From: Anditalea andensis
GTDB taxonomy: Bacteria > Bacteroidota > Bacteroidia > Cytophagales > Cyclobacteriaceae
NCBI RefSeq assembly: GCF_000714815.1
Contig: NZ_JMIH01000024.1
Span: forward strand, 496,001 to 560,000
DNA: 64,000 nucleotides
Direction of reading: 5' to 3'
Positions 36,006 to 46,287 of this stretch are shown in pieces. The notes under the pieces are model-generated. The model was not told the origin of the DNA. It saw nothing but the letters and a program-made list of their open reading frames with translations, and made no database searches. Positions within the stretch are counted from its first letter, which is position 1. The number at the start of each line of letters is the position of its first letter. The translations under genes and the position numbers were made by a program.

Positions 36006-37616
36006 TCAATATCCCGGATTCTGGTTCATTACCCTTCCTGTATTGGCATCTATGACCCGCTGGGGCAGTGGAAGCAATACCTGGAAATCCTGAATGTTGG
36101 CTGCAAACCTGTTATAGAGCCGGTTTCTCTCTACTAATTTACCGGTACGGATCATCGTATGTCTCCTGTGTTCTTCCGTTACCAATTCTCTGGATCTTTC
36201 ATCCAGTATAAAATCAATATTTACCTGACCGGGAGTAATTTCAGAGGCATTTGATCTTCTTCTGATCTGGTTGATCAGTTCCGCCGCAGCAGACAGGTTA
36301 CCCAGTTTCATTTCTGCTTCTGCTAGCAGCAGATAGGTTTCAGCTACCCTCAAATAAACCTGGTCAGCAAAGGCATAATTGGCATTCCATAGATTCGGAT
36401 CATTGTAGGTCCAATCCCACTTTCGTGTGCTGGCCCACCTGTTGTTGTTTATATTCATCTGGGATGGTGCCGTTTGGGTTCTTATGGTGTCACCGTTATT
36501 GCCGATATAATACTTTTTCACGGCAAATTCACTGAACCGGTGATCCTGCGGCTCGTAGATGCTGAAAGCCCATGCTGTAATGGCCAGTCTGCCTATTCCC
36601 CTTCCTCCGTTTTCAGGAGTATATGGGGCATACCCGTTATAATTGATGACCCAGGATCTTCTCATGGAATTGGAACTGGCACCAGGTAAACTTAAAACAT
36701 CAGAATTGGGAAAAACCCAAAGTGCTTCTGTATTGCCCTGCTGGCGGGTGATGTTGCCGTCATAGAACTGATCCATGAAAGGTACTCCCGGTTGGTTGCT
36801 TCTTACTCCGAACCTCTCCGTAATCAGAGAAAAATTTCCGCTGTTGATGACCGATTCAGCTTTAGTTTTGGCCAGTTCCGGCATATCCATCCAGAGGTAC
36901 ATTTCTGCCAGGTAATGGGAAGCTATAGCGCCGGAAAGCTCCAAAACACTGTCAGAAACGGGAGGTAAAAACTGTTCCGCCAAAAGAAGATCCGAAACGA
37001 TAAGTTCCTGTACTTCTCTTACCGGTCTTCTGTCCCAGTCATTTCTATAGTTCAGACCGTTTATCTCCTCCACTGTAATAGGTATATCACCAAACGTATA
37101 TACCAAATGGCGATAAGCCCAGGCGCGGATGAGATGGGCATGACCCAATATTAGGTTTTTGTTGGCTTCAATCTGTTGGGGAGATGTTCCCTGCCAATCT
37201 ATGTTTGGATTTTCTGCCCGCGCTATGACCATGTTGCAGGAGTTTATCGCCCTGTACATCAATAGGAAGACACCTGGATTGCCATCAGTATCCCCGTTCA
37301 TCAATTGCATTTCAGGATTTAAATCCACGTTATATTGGTTGATACCTCGGGACCAGGATAATTCTGTATTGGCCCAGCCATTATCCACACCGATTTTCCA
37401 GCCAAATCCCAGTTCAGCAGACTGGATTTTATCTTCTCTTTCATCCCTTACAAAATCCAGTAAGGCATTGGTAGCCAGTCTGAATCCCTGATAACTCTCA
37501 AATAAATTATCTGCATAAAGATTGTCCCTGGGATCCTCTTGTAGAAAATCTTCTTCTACACATCCTATAGTTAAGCAGAAGATCAGTATCATAAATATGT
37601 ATATCGATTTTTTCAT
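36006..37616 (-). CDS. SusD/RagB-family lipoprotein of the GH10 PUL
   Basis: About 536 residues from ATG 37616; the frame opens at a TTG (37628) overlapping the SusC stop, but the ATG is the better start. The signal peptide ends in a lipobox, CLTIGC. SusD features: LILGHAHLIRAWAYRHLVYTFGDIPIT, GAIASHYLAEMYLWMDMPELAKTKAE, LRVAETYLLLAEAEMKLGNLSAAAE, FILDERSRELVTEEHRRHTMIR. It binds glycan at the cell surface and forms the lid of the SusC transporter. It starts 12 bases after the SusC stop. Confidence 0.95.
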   Translation of the reverse strand: MKKSIYIFMILIFCLTIGCVEEDFLQEDPRDNLYADNLFESYQGFRLATNALLDFVRDEREDKIQSAELGFGWKIGVDNGWANTELSWSRGINQYNVDLNPEMQLMNGDTDGNPGVFLLMYRAINSCNMVIARAENPNIDWQGTSPQQIEANKNLILGHAHLIRAWAYRHLVYTFGDIPITVEEINGLNYRNDWDRRPVREVQELIVSDLLLAEQFLPPVSDSVLELSGAIASHYLAEMYLWMDMPELAKTKAESVINSGNFSLITERFGVRSNQPGVPFMDQFYDGNITRQQGNTEALWVFPNSDVLSLPGASSNSMRRSWVINYNGYAPYTPENGGRGIGRLAITAWAFSIYEPQDHRFSEFAVKKYYIGNNGDTIRTQTAPSQMNINNNRWASTRKWDWTYNDPNLWNANYAFADQVYLRVAETYLLLAEAEMKLGNLSAAAELINQIRRRSNASEITPGQVNIDFILDERSRELVTEEHRRHTMIRTGKLVERNRLYNRFAANIQDFQVLLPLPQRVIDANTGRVMNQNPGY

Positions 37617-37628
37617 TTTTTTCGTCAA

Positions 37629-40565
37629 TTAAAACTGTACTCTAAAACCTGCAATGTAAGATTTCACGAATGGGATGCTTCTTTGGCTGCTCAGTTCAGG
37701 ATCAGTTCCTTCCCAATCCGTGATAGTGACCAGATTCTTACCGTTAACATAGATTTCAGCACGGCCGAGGTTCAGCCTGCTCAGCATAGGGGAGTTTAAT
37801 CTGTAACTTAAAGTGACGTCGTTTAACCTGACAAAACTGGCGTTATTGGCTCTTCCGAAATACTGCACCTGGTAGGCATTGGAATCGTCCCGGTTTGCCG
37901 GCCAGCTGTTGTTCGGGTTTTCTTCCGTCCACCATGCTCTGTTCAGGGTTCTGGTCCTTCCATCAAAGAATGGATTCATCAGCTCATTACTTCTGGTCAA
38001 TCCCTGTACAGTACTGATAAAAAGCTGTAAAGAGAAATTTTTATAAGAGACAATATTGTTCAGACCGGCTATAAAGTCAGGTATTGCCCTGCCGATAAAT
38101 GTTCTGTCCAAGGCATCGATTCGGCCGTCACCGTTTACATCCCTTACTCTGATATCACCCGGTCTGGCATTAGGCTGGGCGGAGTTCACGATATCATCGC
38201 CTATCTGCCAGATACCATCGAACAGATAGCTGAAGTTGACATTTAAAGGCTGGCCGATAAACCACCTATTCGCCACATCATCCGCCGGCATACCGTCTTC
38301 GTTCCTCAACCCTACATCTACTATTTCATTTTTGAAGTATGAAAACGTCAGATCAGTGGTCCATTTAAAAGCTCTGTTGTCTATGTTCACACTGGAGATC
38401 TGAAGGTCCATCCCCTGGTTTTTCGTAGCTCCGATGTTTTGGCGGATCTGTCCTGTACCATTCACCTGGGAAATATTCCTGTTGAGCAGCAGGTCAGTAG
38501 TATTGGTGATAAAATAGTCGAGTGATCCCTGGATCCTATTTCCAAATATGCCGAAGTCCATTCCGAAGTTGGTAGACCTGGACGTCTCCCATCCTAGTGA
38601 GGGGTCACCGATTCCTGAAGGGTAAAACCCAAAGGCTGTTTCCCTGCTGTCATTCAGGTAATTCTGCCCTGCCAAACCGGGGAGAGTGGAATAAGGGGCT
38701 ATGGCCTGGTTTCCGTTTTCTCCATAGGACACCCTGAGTTTCATGGCACTGATCTGTGGGATTTGGGCCATAAATGGCTCTCGGTCTATGTTCCAGCCTA
38801 TGGCTGCTGATGGGAATATTCCGAATTTGGTAGCTTCTCCAAATCCGGAGTAACCATCTCTTCTGGCAGTCAAGGTCAATAGGTACCTGCTGTCAAAAGA
38901 ATAATTGATCCTTGCCATCTGTGAGATATAGTTCCACTGGGTATAAGCATCAGAAGGTGTCCACACCGTGGCCAGGTTGTATTGAAAATTTGTCATGATA
39001 TCACTTGGAAAGCCGTTCGCTGTCAGGTTATGGTTTTTACTCCATCTCTCCTGCGCACTGTAGAGACCGGTGAATCCTATGTTATGCTTATCAAAACTCC
39101 TGTTATAGGATAGGATATTCTCTACTATCCAGTCCTCTTCTTGCCAGTTATTAGTAGTAGCCACTCCGCCCTGCTGTAGGCCTGCCCTTGTATTTCTGCC
39201 GGAATATGTATCTATAGCCCTGTACCTGTAATCATAACTTGCATTTACCCTATAAGACAGTCCGGGAATGTACGGCAGGTCTATCTCTAGATAATTATTA
39301 GTGATCAATCTCCGGGTATGGTCCTCATTCAGTTGATTAAAAGGTTCTAATGGATTTGAAAAGAAAGGATCTTCAGGCCATGGAAAGATGGTAAGCGTAC
39401 GTCCATCCTCCTCAAAAGGAGTAGTCAAAGGGTTCATATTGAATGCCTGCCCGAAATTAGCGGCATTTGCACTTCTGTCCACCTTCGCCATTTGGTTACT
39501 GGTACCCAGAGTCAACCAGGGCGTGATTTTTGTATCAACATTCAGTCTTAAGGTAAACCGCTTCACATCATCATTTTTTGCCACCCCTTTAGCGTCTACA
39601 TAGTTACCGGATATAAAATACCGGGTGTCATCCGTTCCTCCTGCTATAGAAAGGTTATGCTGCTGTCTTGTACCGGTTCTTGTAGCCAGATCCAACCAAT
39701 CCGTATTGACTCCGTTTTCAAAAGCAGTCTGTTCTGAGGCGGTTATTATACCCTGGCCATATCGGTCTACTTTAGTTTGGTAAAAAGTATTCCCATCCAT
39801 CATATCAGGAATATTGGCGATCTGATCTACCCCAAAATAGGTGTCGTAATTTATTTTGACCTTTCCCGGGGTTCCTCTTTTGGTAGTGATCAAAATCACC
39901 CCATTGGCCGCTCTCGCACCATATATGGCCGCCGATGAAGCATCTTTCAAGACTTCTAAAGATGCTATATCCATAGGATTGATTTCAGAGAGCCTGCCGT
40001 TATAGGGAATTCCGTCCAAGACAATAAAAGGTGCATTGCTGGCGGCAAGGGAATTTCTGCCTCTGATCTGTAGGTTGACTTCATCTCCTTCCACACCTGA
40101 TCCTGCTGTGCTGACAGCAAGTCCAGCCACACGGCCCTGAAGGGCTTGGCCTATGGATATGGTAGGCATGGTTTCCAGCTGCTCCGCCTGATAGGAGGCC
40201 ACTGCTCCTGTGATGTCACTTCTTTTCTGGGTTCCGTATCCGACTACTACTACTTCAGACAAAGCCTGCATATCAGGCGCCATGGATACATTGATCGTAG
40301 ATCTGTTACCTATGGTAATACGCTGAGTGGTGTAGCCAACAAAGGAAAAGACCAAGACATCATCCGCAGAGGCACTGATGGTGAAACTTCCGTTTATATC
40401 TGTCACTACGCCTCTGGTAGTGCCTGCTACCAATACATTCACGCCAGGGATCCCCAGGTTTTGGTCCTCAGGGTCCGTTACGGTACCGGTGATGGTGCTC
40501 TGCGCAAAGCTTTGGGTTACCAAAAGCATGGCAAAGCACATCAAAATGAGTAATTTTTGAGTCAT
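37629..40565 (-). CDS. SusC/RagA-family TonB-dependent transporter of the GH10 PUL
   Basis: 978 residues with a signal peptide (about 1-21). An N-terminal regulatory beta-sandwich (ITGTVTDPEDQNLGIPGVNVLVAGTTRGVVTD) precedes the SusC signature SEVVVVGYGTQKRSDITGAV. The TonB plug (IGQALQGRVAGLAVST; IASLEVLKDASSAAIYGARAANGVILI) is followed by a barrel ending in KSYIAGFRVQF. It imports the oligosaccharides released at the surface. It follows a PKD lipoprotein gene by 56 bases and is followed at once by SusD. Confidence 0.96.
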   Translation of the reverse strand: MTQKLLILMCFAMLLVTQSFAQSTITGTVTDPEDQNLGIPGVNVLVAGTTRGVVTDINGSFTISASADDVLVFSFVGYTTQRITIGNRSTINVSMAPDMQALSEVVVVGYGTQKRSDITGAVASYQAEQLETMPTISIGQALQGRVAGLAVSTAGSGVEGDEVNLQIRGRNSLAASNAPFIVLDGIPYNGRLSEINPMDIASLEVLKDASSAAIYGARAANGVILITTKRGTPGKVKINYDTYFGVDQIANIPDMMDGNTFYQTKVDRYGQGIITASEQTAFENGVNTDWLDLATRTGTRQQHNLSIAGGTDDTRYFISGNYVDAKGVAKNDDVKRFTLRLNVDTKITPWLTLGTSNQMAKVDRSANAANFGQAFNMNPLTTPFEEDGRTLTIFPWPEDPFFSNPLEPFNQLNEDHTRRLITNNYLEIDLPYIPGLSYRVNASYDYRYRAIDTYSGRNTRAGLQQGGVATTNNWQEEDWIVENILSYNRSFDKHNIGFTGLYSAQERWSKNHNLTANGFPSDIMTNFQYNLATVWTPSDAYTQWNYISQMARINYSFDSRYLLTLTARRDGYSGFGEATKFGIFPSAAIGWNIDREPFMAQIPQISAMKLRVSYGENGNQAIAPYSTLPGLAGQNYLNDSRETAFGFYPSGIGDPSLGWETSRSTNFGMDFGIFGNRIQGSLDYFITNTTDLLLNRNISQVNGTGQIRQNIGATKNQGMDLQISSVNIDNRAFKWTTDLTFSYFKNEIVDVGLRNEDGMPADDVANRWFIGQPLNVNFSYLFDGIWQIGDDIVNSAQPNARPGDIRVRDVNGDGRIDALDRTFIGRAIPDFIAGLNNIVSYKNFSLQLFISTVQGLTRSNELMNPFFDGRTRTLNRAWWTEENPNNSWPANRDDSNAYQVQYFGRANNASFVRLNDVTLSYRLNSPMLSRLNLGRAEIYVNGKNLVTITDWEGTDPELSSQRSIPFVKSYIAGFRVQF

Positions 40566-40621
40566 GTTATGGGTGTTTATTTGTTAATCGATGATTTCTT
40601 TTATTCAGGGGGATACCGGGA

Positions 40622-41509
40622 CTATTCGGGGATAGGCATTGACACATAAAAGTCATCTATGTAGAAGTCATAATTATTGGCTGTTCTGACATCACCGTCA
40701 CTCCTGAGTACCATGAGGGCATTGATTGCGGCCAGGTTCAGTCCCGGTCTGTTGGCTTTGAAATCAGCCAGTGGGATGGACACTTTATGCCACTCTCCAT
40801 CTCTTTTAAAGCCATACTGCTCATCAGACGCGGTAAACCGTATAACAGCGTTGTTACCCGCGCTTTGCAGTCTGATGTCAAGGGTACCGGTGCTCGTGGA
40901 TCTTATGGCAAAATTATAAGCCCCTGCTGCAAATTCAGATAGGTCAACTGTTCCGGATTCCGGGGTGATAGTGGCCATGGCCCAGTCCGAAGATCCATCA
41001 GTGGTAAAAGAGAGGGCCTTGGCTCCTTCATAGGTCCCGGAAGATATCTCAGAGATGGTAAACTGATTGTTTCTTTGCCACTTAATAGCAGCAGTTTCAT
41101 CATGGTTGGGGTTTTCTGAATAAAAGGCCAGGGTAGGTACTTCCGGTTCTTCCGGCCCTTCTACTTCTATGGTAAATTCCTTTGTTTCTACACGGTTATC
41201 TATATAGGTCAGCGAAAGGCTGGCCAGATAAGTCCCTCCTCTAGCATACATCACCGTTACCTCCTGTTCCTCCGAAGTGGCAGGTTCACCTCCTGTAAAG
41301 GACCAGGATCTTTGATAAACCTTAGTAGAATTATCGGTAAAGACGATACTTTCTCCTGCCAGTATATCAGTGGCATTTACTGATGCTGCCATCACAGGAG
41401 GCTCAGGGAGTACCAGTTCATTTTCGCTTCCCACACAGGCTCCCAGGAGCATGGTCAAGCCCAGCATCAAAGCCGGTATTTTTTTTTGGGGTTTTGTTAT
41501 TGTGCTCAT
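40622..41509 (-). CDS. PKD-domain lipoprotein, candidate surface glycan-binding protein
   Basis: 295 residues. Signal peptide with lipobox LGAC (Cys about 25). A PKD-like beta-sandwich follows (about 40-115; ILAGESIVFTDNSTKVYQRSWSFTGGEPATSEEQEVTVMYARGGTYLASLSL). The C-terminal domain (about 130-290) is a beta-jelly-roll ending in NYDFYIDDFYVSM, like carbohydrate-binding modules that close with a D-x-x-x-[ILV]-D-D-[IFV] strand. It is probably a surface glycan-binding protein delivering substrate to SusC/D. It lies before SusC, whereas surface glycan-binding lipoproteins usually follow SusD. Confidence 0.8.
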   Translation of the reverse strand: MSTITKPQKKIPALMLGLTMLLGACVGSENELVLPEPPVMAASVNATDILAGESIVFTDNSTKVYQRSWSFTGGEPATSEEQEVTVMYARGGTYLASLSLTYIDNRVETKEFTIEVEGPEEPEVPTLAFYSENPNHDETAAIKWQRNNQFTISEISSGTYEGAKALSFTTDGSSDWAMATITPESGTVDLSEFAAGAYNFAIRSTSTGTLDIRLQSAGNNAVIRFTASDEQYGFKRDGEWHKVSIPLADFKANRPGLNLAAINALMVLRSDGDVRTANNYDFYIDDFYVSMPIPE

Positions 41510-41809
41510 GATTTTAGGTTTACTGTTTCACTTTAATAGTGGCACAATACTATCCAGGAAGGAGAAAAAGTCAGTTCATTATTGTACATATAACATGTAC
41601 TATTGTTCAAAAGTAGGATGAGGCTTTATTTAGCATGTTTATTATTAAATAATATTGATCGTGTAGATTATAACAACAACATGTATGTATTCATTGCGCA
41701 TTTATATTGCACATTGATATATGTGCACGGTGCCTTTTAAATATTTTATTTTCACAGTATTAATTGGGTAAAGGGATCCTAGTCCATTATGTGCTTTAAA
41801 GCCTAATGA
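41510..41809. other. Spacer between the HTCS gene and the PUL operon
   Basis: 300 bases of AT-rich regulatory DNA. It holds the inverted repeat at 41584-41600 and a further ACATGTA half-site near 41680, and should contain the PUL promoter activated by the sensor encoded upstream. Confidence 0.5.
41584..41600. promoter_or_regulatory. Inverted repeat GTACAT-N5-ATGTAC upstream of the PUL
   Basis: A perfect 6+6 dyad with a 5-base spacer, 75 bases upstream of the PKD lipoprotein start. A partly similar ACATGTAT occurs about 85 bases further upstream. HTCS regulators bind repeated sites in such positions; the match is by position only. Confidence 0.4.
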
Positions 41810-44800
41810 CTATCTGTATATTTCCAGAAATTTTTTTGGGGACATACCAAATTGCTTGATAAAAGAACGAGAAAAATAACTTTGGCTGCTGAATCCCACC
41901 GTATAGGCTATCTCTGTTATATTTAAAGAGCTCTCCTTTAGTAAATGGATAGCTTTTTTTAACCTTATATTTCTGATAAATTCATTTACACTCTGCCCGG
42001 TAAGCGCTTCTATTTTCAGGTATACCAATGTCCTGCTCATATTCACTCTTTGGGCTATAAAATCAGCATTGATTTTTTCCTGCTCCAGATTGGCCAGTAC
42101 TATGTCAATAATGGACTGAATCAAGATCTTGTCCTTATCCTCAACCTGATCATTTTCGAAAGTAAGTTCCTGGCTGTTTTTGAACTTTTCGGCCAGTTCT
42201 TTTCTGGAATGGAGCAGGTTATTGATCCTTAATTTTAAGATTTCCAGATTAAAAGGCTTTAATATATAATCATCTGCACCAGAGGTGAGCCCTTCCAGCT
42301 GTTTTTCCCGGGCATGTCTGGCCGTAAGAAGGATCAGTGGGACATGGCTGGTTCTATGATCCGCTTTTATCCTTTGACAGAATGCTACCCCATCCATCCT
42401 TGGCATGGTAATATCACTGATGATGATATGGGGAATTTCTAAAAATGCTTTTTCCAGCCCTTCTTCACCATCGACGGCTGTGATTACCTGAAAGCCTGAG
42501 CTGAGTTCATTTTTTAAAAAATCCCTCAGTTCAGCATCATCTTCCAATATCAGTATCTTAGGGTTTTCGGATGGTTTGATACCGAGGATCATGTGGTCCA
42601 TCTCTCTGTCGACAGTTTCCGATTTGATCTGACGGGTAATTGGATTGAGTAGGTGATTAGACATTTTCTGTTTTGCAAAAGGAATAGATAGGGTGAAGGT
42701 AGCCCCTTCTCCCTTTTTTGATTCCACCCGGATTTCCCCTTTGTGAAGTTCTGCCAGTTCCTTAGATAGTGCCAGGCCTATTCCGGTTCCTTTATTGACA
42801 TCGGTATCTTTTCTGGGGACGCTATAGAACCGCTCAAAAATCCGTTTTAATTCTTTTTTTGGAATACCTTCCCCATCATCCTGTACTTTAATATGGACAA
42901 ACCCGGTTTGCCCGTCCGGACCGTCAGGATGTTTTTCGATGATCAACTTGATATGGCCCTGCTCATGGGTGTTTTTAAAAGCATTGGATAGCAAATTGCT
43001 GATGATTTTATCCAGTTTATCTGCATCGAAAGCCATCATCAGGGAATCTACTTCAGAATGGAATTCGTAGGTGATATGGTTTTTGTTTGCCAATACCTGA
43101 AAGATGGACCATGTTTTTTTGCAAAAGGCTACGATATCACCGTTTGACGTCTCCAGTACAAGACTCCCGGCTTCCAGTTTCCGGTAATCCATCAGCTGGT
43201 TCACCAGGGTTAAAAGTTTAGCGGTATTAGTTTCTATAAGGTTATAGTGGTAGTTCTTTTCCTCCCTGTCCATATCCTCTGTGGCGCTTAATAGTTTTTC
43301 TATAGGTGCTTTTATCAGCGTAAGCGGTGTCCGGAATTCATGGGAAACATTGGTGAAGAATCTCAACTTCATCAGGTTCGTTTCTGTAGCGTTTTTTATT
43401 TCTAATTTTTCCAGTTCGATTTCATTTCGTAGCGTTTCCCTGTATAAGATGGCTTTCCTGAACAAATAAAATGTTAATGCTATCAGCACAAAATATACTC
43501 CATATGCCCATCCTGTTTTCCAAAATGGCGGACTTATCTCCAGCAATAGAAAGGTACCTGCCTCCTGTAGTACGTTATTTTCTACCAGATGTACCCTGAA
43601 GTTATATTTTCCCGGAGGAAGGTTGGTATAGGTAGCAAACCGTTTTTCCCCTACGAAATACCAGTCTTCGTCAAAACCCTCCATTTTATAGGCATATTCC
43701 AAAGGTTGGAAGGCATTATAATTCAGTCCCAAAAATTCAAAAGTGATGACTGATTGGTCATAAGACAGGTTTACCTGTGAGGTTTCTAAAATGTTTCTGA
43801 CCAGTGGGGAATTATCTCCGTTTACAGTTTGGGACTTATTGAACAACTGAAAATCAACAATATATACACGCGATTTATTCTTAAAATCCACCAGACTATC
43901 CGGATGAAAGCGGATAAATCCGTTAATGCCTCCAAAGAACATTTCTCCGGTCCTGCTCTTCAGCCTGGACCTTTCATAAAATTCCTGGTTTGGAACATCA
44001 TGAATGGCAAACTGCTTGATTTTTTCTGTGACAGGATTGAACCTGATGATGTCCCGGTTGGCGCTAAGCCAGAGATTGCCTTTGCTATCTTCCAATATAC
44101 CCTTAATGTTAGTGGGCAAGGAAAATTTTTCACTGTACCTTTCAACTGTAAATGTCCGGCCATTTTCTATTATTTTATCCAGACCGCCTGCATTTCCTAC
44201 CCATACAGTATGCCCACTGTCTTCAAATATATCAAAAGTATAATTGGAGCCTAAAGTATTTCTGTCCGCCGGATCATGTTTGATACTATGCAGCATGGTG
44301 TCATACATATATATACCGGCATAGGAAATGATCCATAATCGGTTTTTACTGTCTTCCATCATGGAAACTGCATATTCTATTCCCAATAGTTGGGGATCAT
44401 AGGGTCCTGGATCAGCGGCATTATAAAATTTATGCTCTGCAGGATTATATACGGTAATGCCTTGTTTTTCATGGGTTGCCAGCCATAGGTTTCCTTTAGT
44501 ATCCAGCTTCATCCCTTTTATATTTAGGCTGATCGGTTTATTGTTGATTTTTGCGCCATCCATCAGGTTTACTGCCTCGCCGGTCTTTGTATTGAAACTA
44601 AAAAGTCCCATATCCCATCCGGCGGTATAGAGCTGGTTATTGTCCCTGACTTCTATACCCAGTATACTTGGAGAAATAAATTTAGAGGTAAGTTTGTAGC
44701 GTTGGAAAGCATCCGTATCGCTGTCATACCTATTGATGCCACCCTCTTTAGTTCCTATCCATATATTCCCTTGCTCATCTTCTTGGAATACCCCGGTTTT

Positions 44801-45904
44801 GTTACTGCTAATGCTGGATTGGTCCAGGTGGTTATGCGCATAGTACTGAAACTCCCTGTACTTATAATTAAAATGGTTGATACCTCCTTCTTGGGTAGAA
44901 AACCACATGTTGGCATTGGAATCTTCGTAGATATTGGTGATGATATTATTGGTCAGACCCTTGCCGGTATAGGCCTCTTCCTGGATGACCGTAAAGTTTT
45001 CAGACGCAGCATTATATCTGTTTACTCCCCTGTTTCTCGTGCCTATCCAGACATTTTTTCTGCTATCTTCGTATATATAAGAAAAGGCATTGCTGCTGAT
45101 GCTTCCGGGATCGTTCTCCTTGTTTATATACTTTTTTGATTCCCCTGTTATTGTATTGAACCTTATCAGTCCATCTGTAGCCCCCACCCAAAGATGGGCA
45201 TTACTGTCAAAAAATATAGGCTCGTTTTTAGTAAATAGACCATCATGATATCCAGGGAACTCATACCCTGCCTTTTGGATAAGCTCATTTTCTAGATTGA
45301 GGGAGTAAAGTCCCAGGCTGTTTTGTATCAAAAGATCAGTATCACTGATCTGGAGGATTCTTCTTACATCTATGGTACCGGTATAAACCATGCCTTTAGG
45401 GAAGGTAAACCGCTTAAACGTATCGGTTATCGGATCATATTTGACCAGTCCGTAGTTTGTTCCTATCCAGACATTGTTCTGCTTATCCACTTTTATGCAT
45501 CTGATAATATTTCCCGGTATGGAATGTTCATCTCCCACCACGGTACCGTACCTATAGAATTTGTCCTCAGTTATATTATATCGGGTCAGCCCATCATTGT
45601 TGGTGCCGATCCAGATATTGTTGGCATTGTCTTCTTCCAGGGAAAGAATAAAGTTGCCTGGCAAAGAATTGCTGTTGCCTGTTTCTTTCCTGTAAATTTT
45701 AAAATCATACCCGTTCCATTTGTTCAGTCCGTCATAGGTACCTATCCATATAAACCCCATTTTGTCCTCCAATACATCAGTCACATGGTTGTTGGATAAG
45801 CCATCCCTGGTAGTCAATCTGCTGATATTAAAATTATGGCGCTGGCCATATATCTGGTATGCCCATAACATCATCAGTAGTAATAGGGAGGATTTCATTC
45901 TCAT
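41810..45904 (-). CDS. Hybrid two-component system regulator (HTCS) of the GH10 PUL
   Basis: 1364 residues. A signal peptide precedes a periplasmic sensor of beta-propeller repeats (about 25-690; repeated 'DKMGFIWIGTYDGLNKWNG'-type blades) and a Y_Y_Y domain (about 700-780; YAYKMEGFDEDWYFVG, LPPGKYNFRVH). A membrane helix near 795-815 leads to a histidine kinase (His about 853 in NVSHEFRTPLTLIK), an ATPase domain (GTGIGLALSKELAELH), a receiver (Asp about 1161 in IIISDITMPRMDG) and a C-terminal AraC domain (SEIAYTVGFSSQSYFSRSFIKQFGMSP). It senses an oligosaccharide in the periplasm and activates the PUL operon, which starts about 300 bases downstream. Confidence 0.97.
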   Translation of the reverse strand: MRMKSSLLLLMMLWAYQIYGQRHNFNISRLTTRDGLSNNHVTDVLEDKMGFIWIGTYDGLNKWNGYDFKIYRKETGNSNSLPGNFILSLEEDNANNIWIGTNNDGLTRYNITEDKFYRYGTVVGDEHSIPGNIIRCIKVDKQNNVWIGTNYGLVKYDPITDTFKRFTFPKGMVYTGTIDVRRILQISDTDLLIQNSLGLYSLNLENELIQKAGYEFPGYHDGLFTKNEPIFFDSNAHLWVGATDGLIRFNTITGESKKYINKENDPGSISSNAFSYIYEDSRKNVWIGTRNRGVNRYNAASENFTVIQEEAYTGKGLTNNIITNIYEDSNANMWFSTQEGGINHFNYKYREFQYYAHNHLDQSSISSNKTGVFQEDEQGNIWIGTKEGGINRYDSDTDAFQRYKLTSKFISPSILGIEVRDNNQLYTAGWDMGLFSFNTKTGEAVNLMDGAKINNKPISLNIKGMKLDTKGNLWLATHEKQGITVYNPAEHKFYNAADPGPYDPQLLGIEYAVSMMEDSKNRLWIISYAGIYMYDTMLHSIKHDPADRNTLGSNYTFDIFEDSGHTVWVGNAGGLDKIIENGRTFTVERYSEKFSLPTNIKGILEDSKGNLWLSANRDIIRFNPVTEKIKQFAIHDVPNQEFYERSRLKSRTGEMFFGGINGFIRFHPDSLVDFKNKSRVYIVDFQLFNKSQTVNGDNSPLVRNILETSQVNLSYDQSVITFEFLGLNYNAFQPLEYAYKMEGFDEDWYFVGEKRFATYTNLPPGKYNFRVHLVENNVLQEAGTFLLLEISPPFWKTGWAYGVYFVLIALTFYLFRKAILYRETLRNEIELEKLEIKNATETNLMKLRFFTNVSHEFRTPLTLIKAPIEKLLSATEDMDREEKNYHYNLIETNTAKLLTLVNQLMDYRKLEAGSLVLETSNGDIVAFCKKTWSIFQVLANKNHITYEFHSEVDSLMMAFDADKLDKIISNLLSNAFKNTHEQGHIKLIIEKHPDGPDGQTGFVHIKVQDDGEGIPKKELKRIFERFYSVPRKDTDVNKGTGIGLALSKELAELHKGEIRVESKKGEGATFTLSIPFAKQKMSNHLLNPITRQIKSETVDREMDHMILGIKPSENPKILILEDDAELRDFLKNELSSGFQVITAVDGEEGLEKAFLEIPHIIISDITMPRMDGVAFCQRIKADHRTSHVPLILLTARHAREKQLEGLTSGADDYILKPFNLEILKLRINNLLHSRKELAEKFKNSQELTFENDQVEDKDKILIQSIIDIVLANLEQEKINADFIAQRVNMSRTLVYLKIEALTGQSVNEFIRNIRLKKAIHLLKESSLNITEIAYTVGFSSQSYFSRSFIKQFGMSPKKFLEIYR

Positions 45905-46287
45905 TAGAAGGTGATCAAATATATGTTCCCTTTAATAGGCAAAAGGGATAAGATGATCAGAAACTTAAAGATATATTCTTATATTTCCTACCAAATAAAT
46001 GAGAGTTATCGACCAGTAGAGTATCAGTAAAATTCTGATTTTACTTAATAATCCTAATATTCTGATATTAATAGTAATACATTCGGATTTCAGACTAAAT
46101 ATTCTTAAACACTTGGCTTTTTGATTGTATTATTTTTATTTGATTGATTATTAAATTTTGGCTTAGTATCAATCAATGGTAAGGTAGATCATGCTTAGTA
46201 AGAAATGATGGTGGGCTTCAAATTGCCCTAGCAAAGCAATGTGCCATAAATGATTGAGTTAATTTCCTGCCTAGCGAAATTGTAAAT
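45905..46287. other. Divergent spacer between HTCS and the second Crp gene
   Basis: About 380 bases, AT-rich. It must contain the promoters of both flanking genes. Apart from the Crp-type site at its right edge I see no repeat or gene. Confidence 0.4.
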
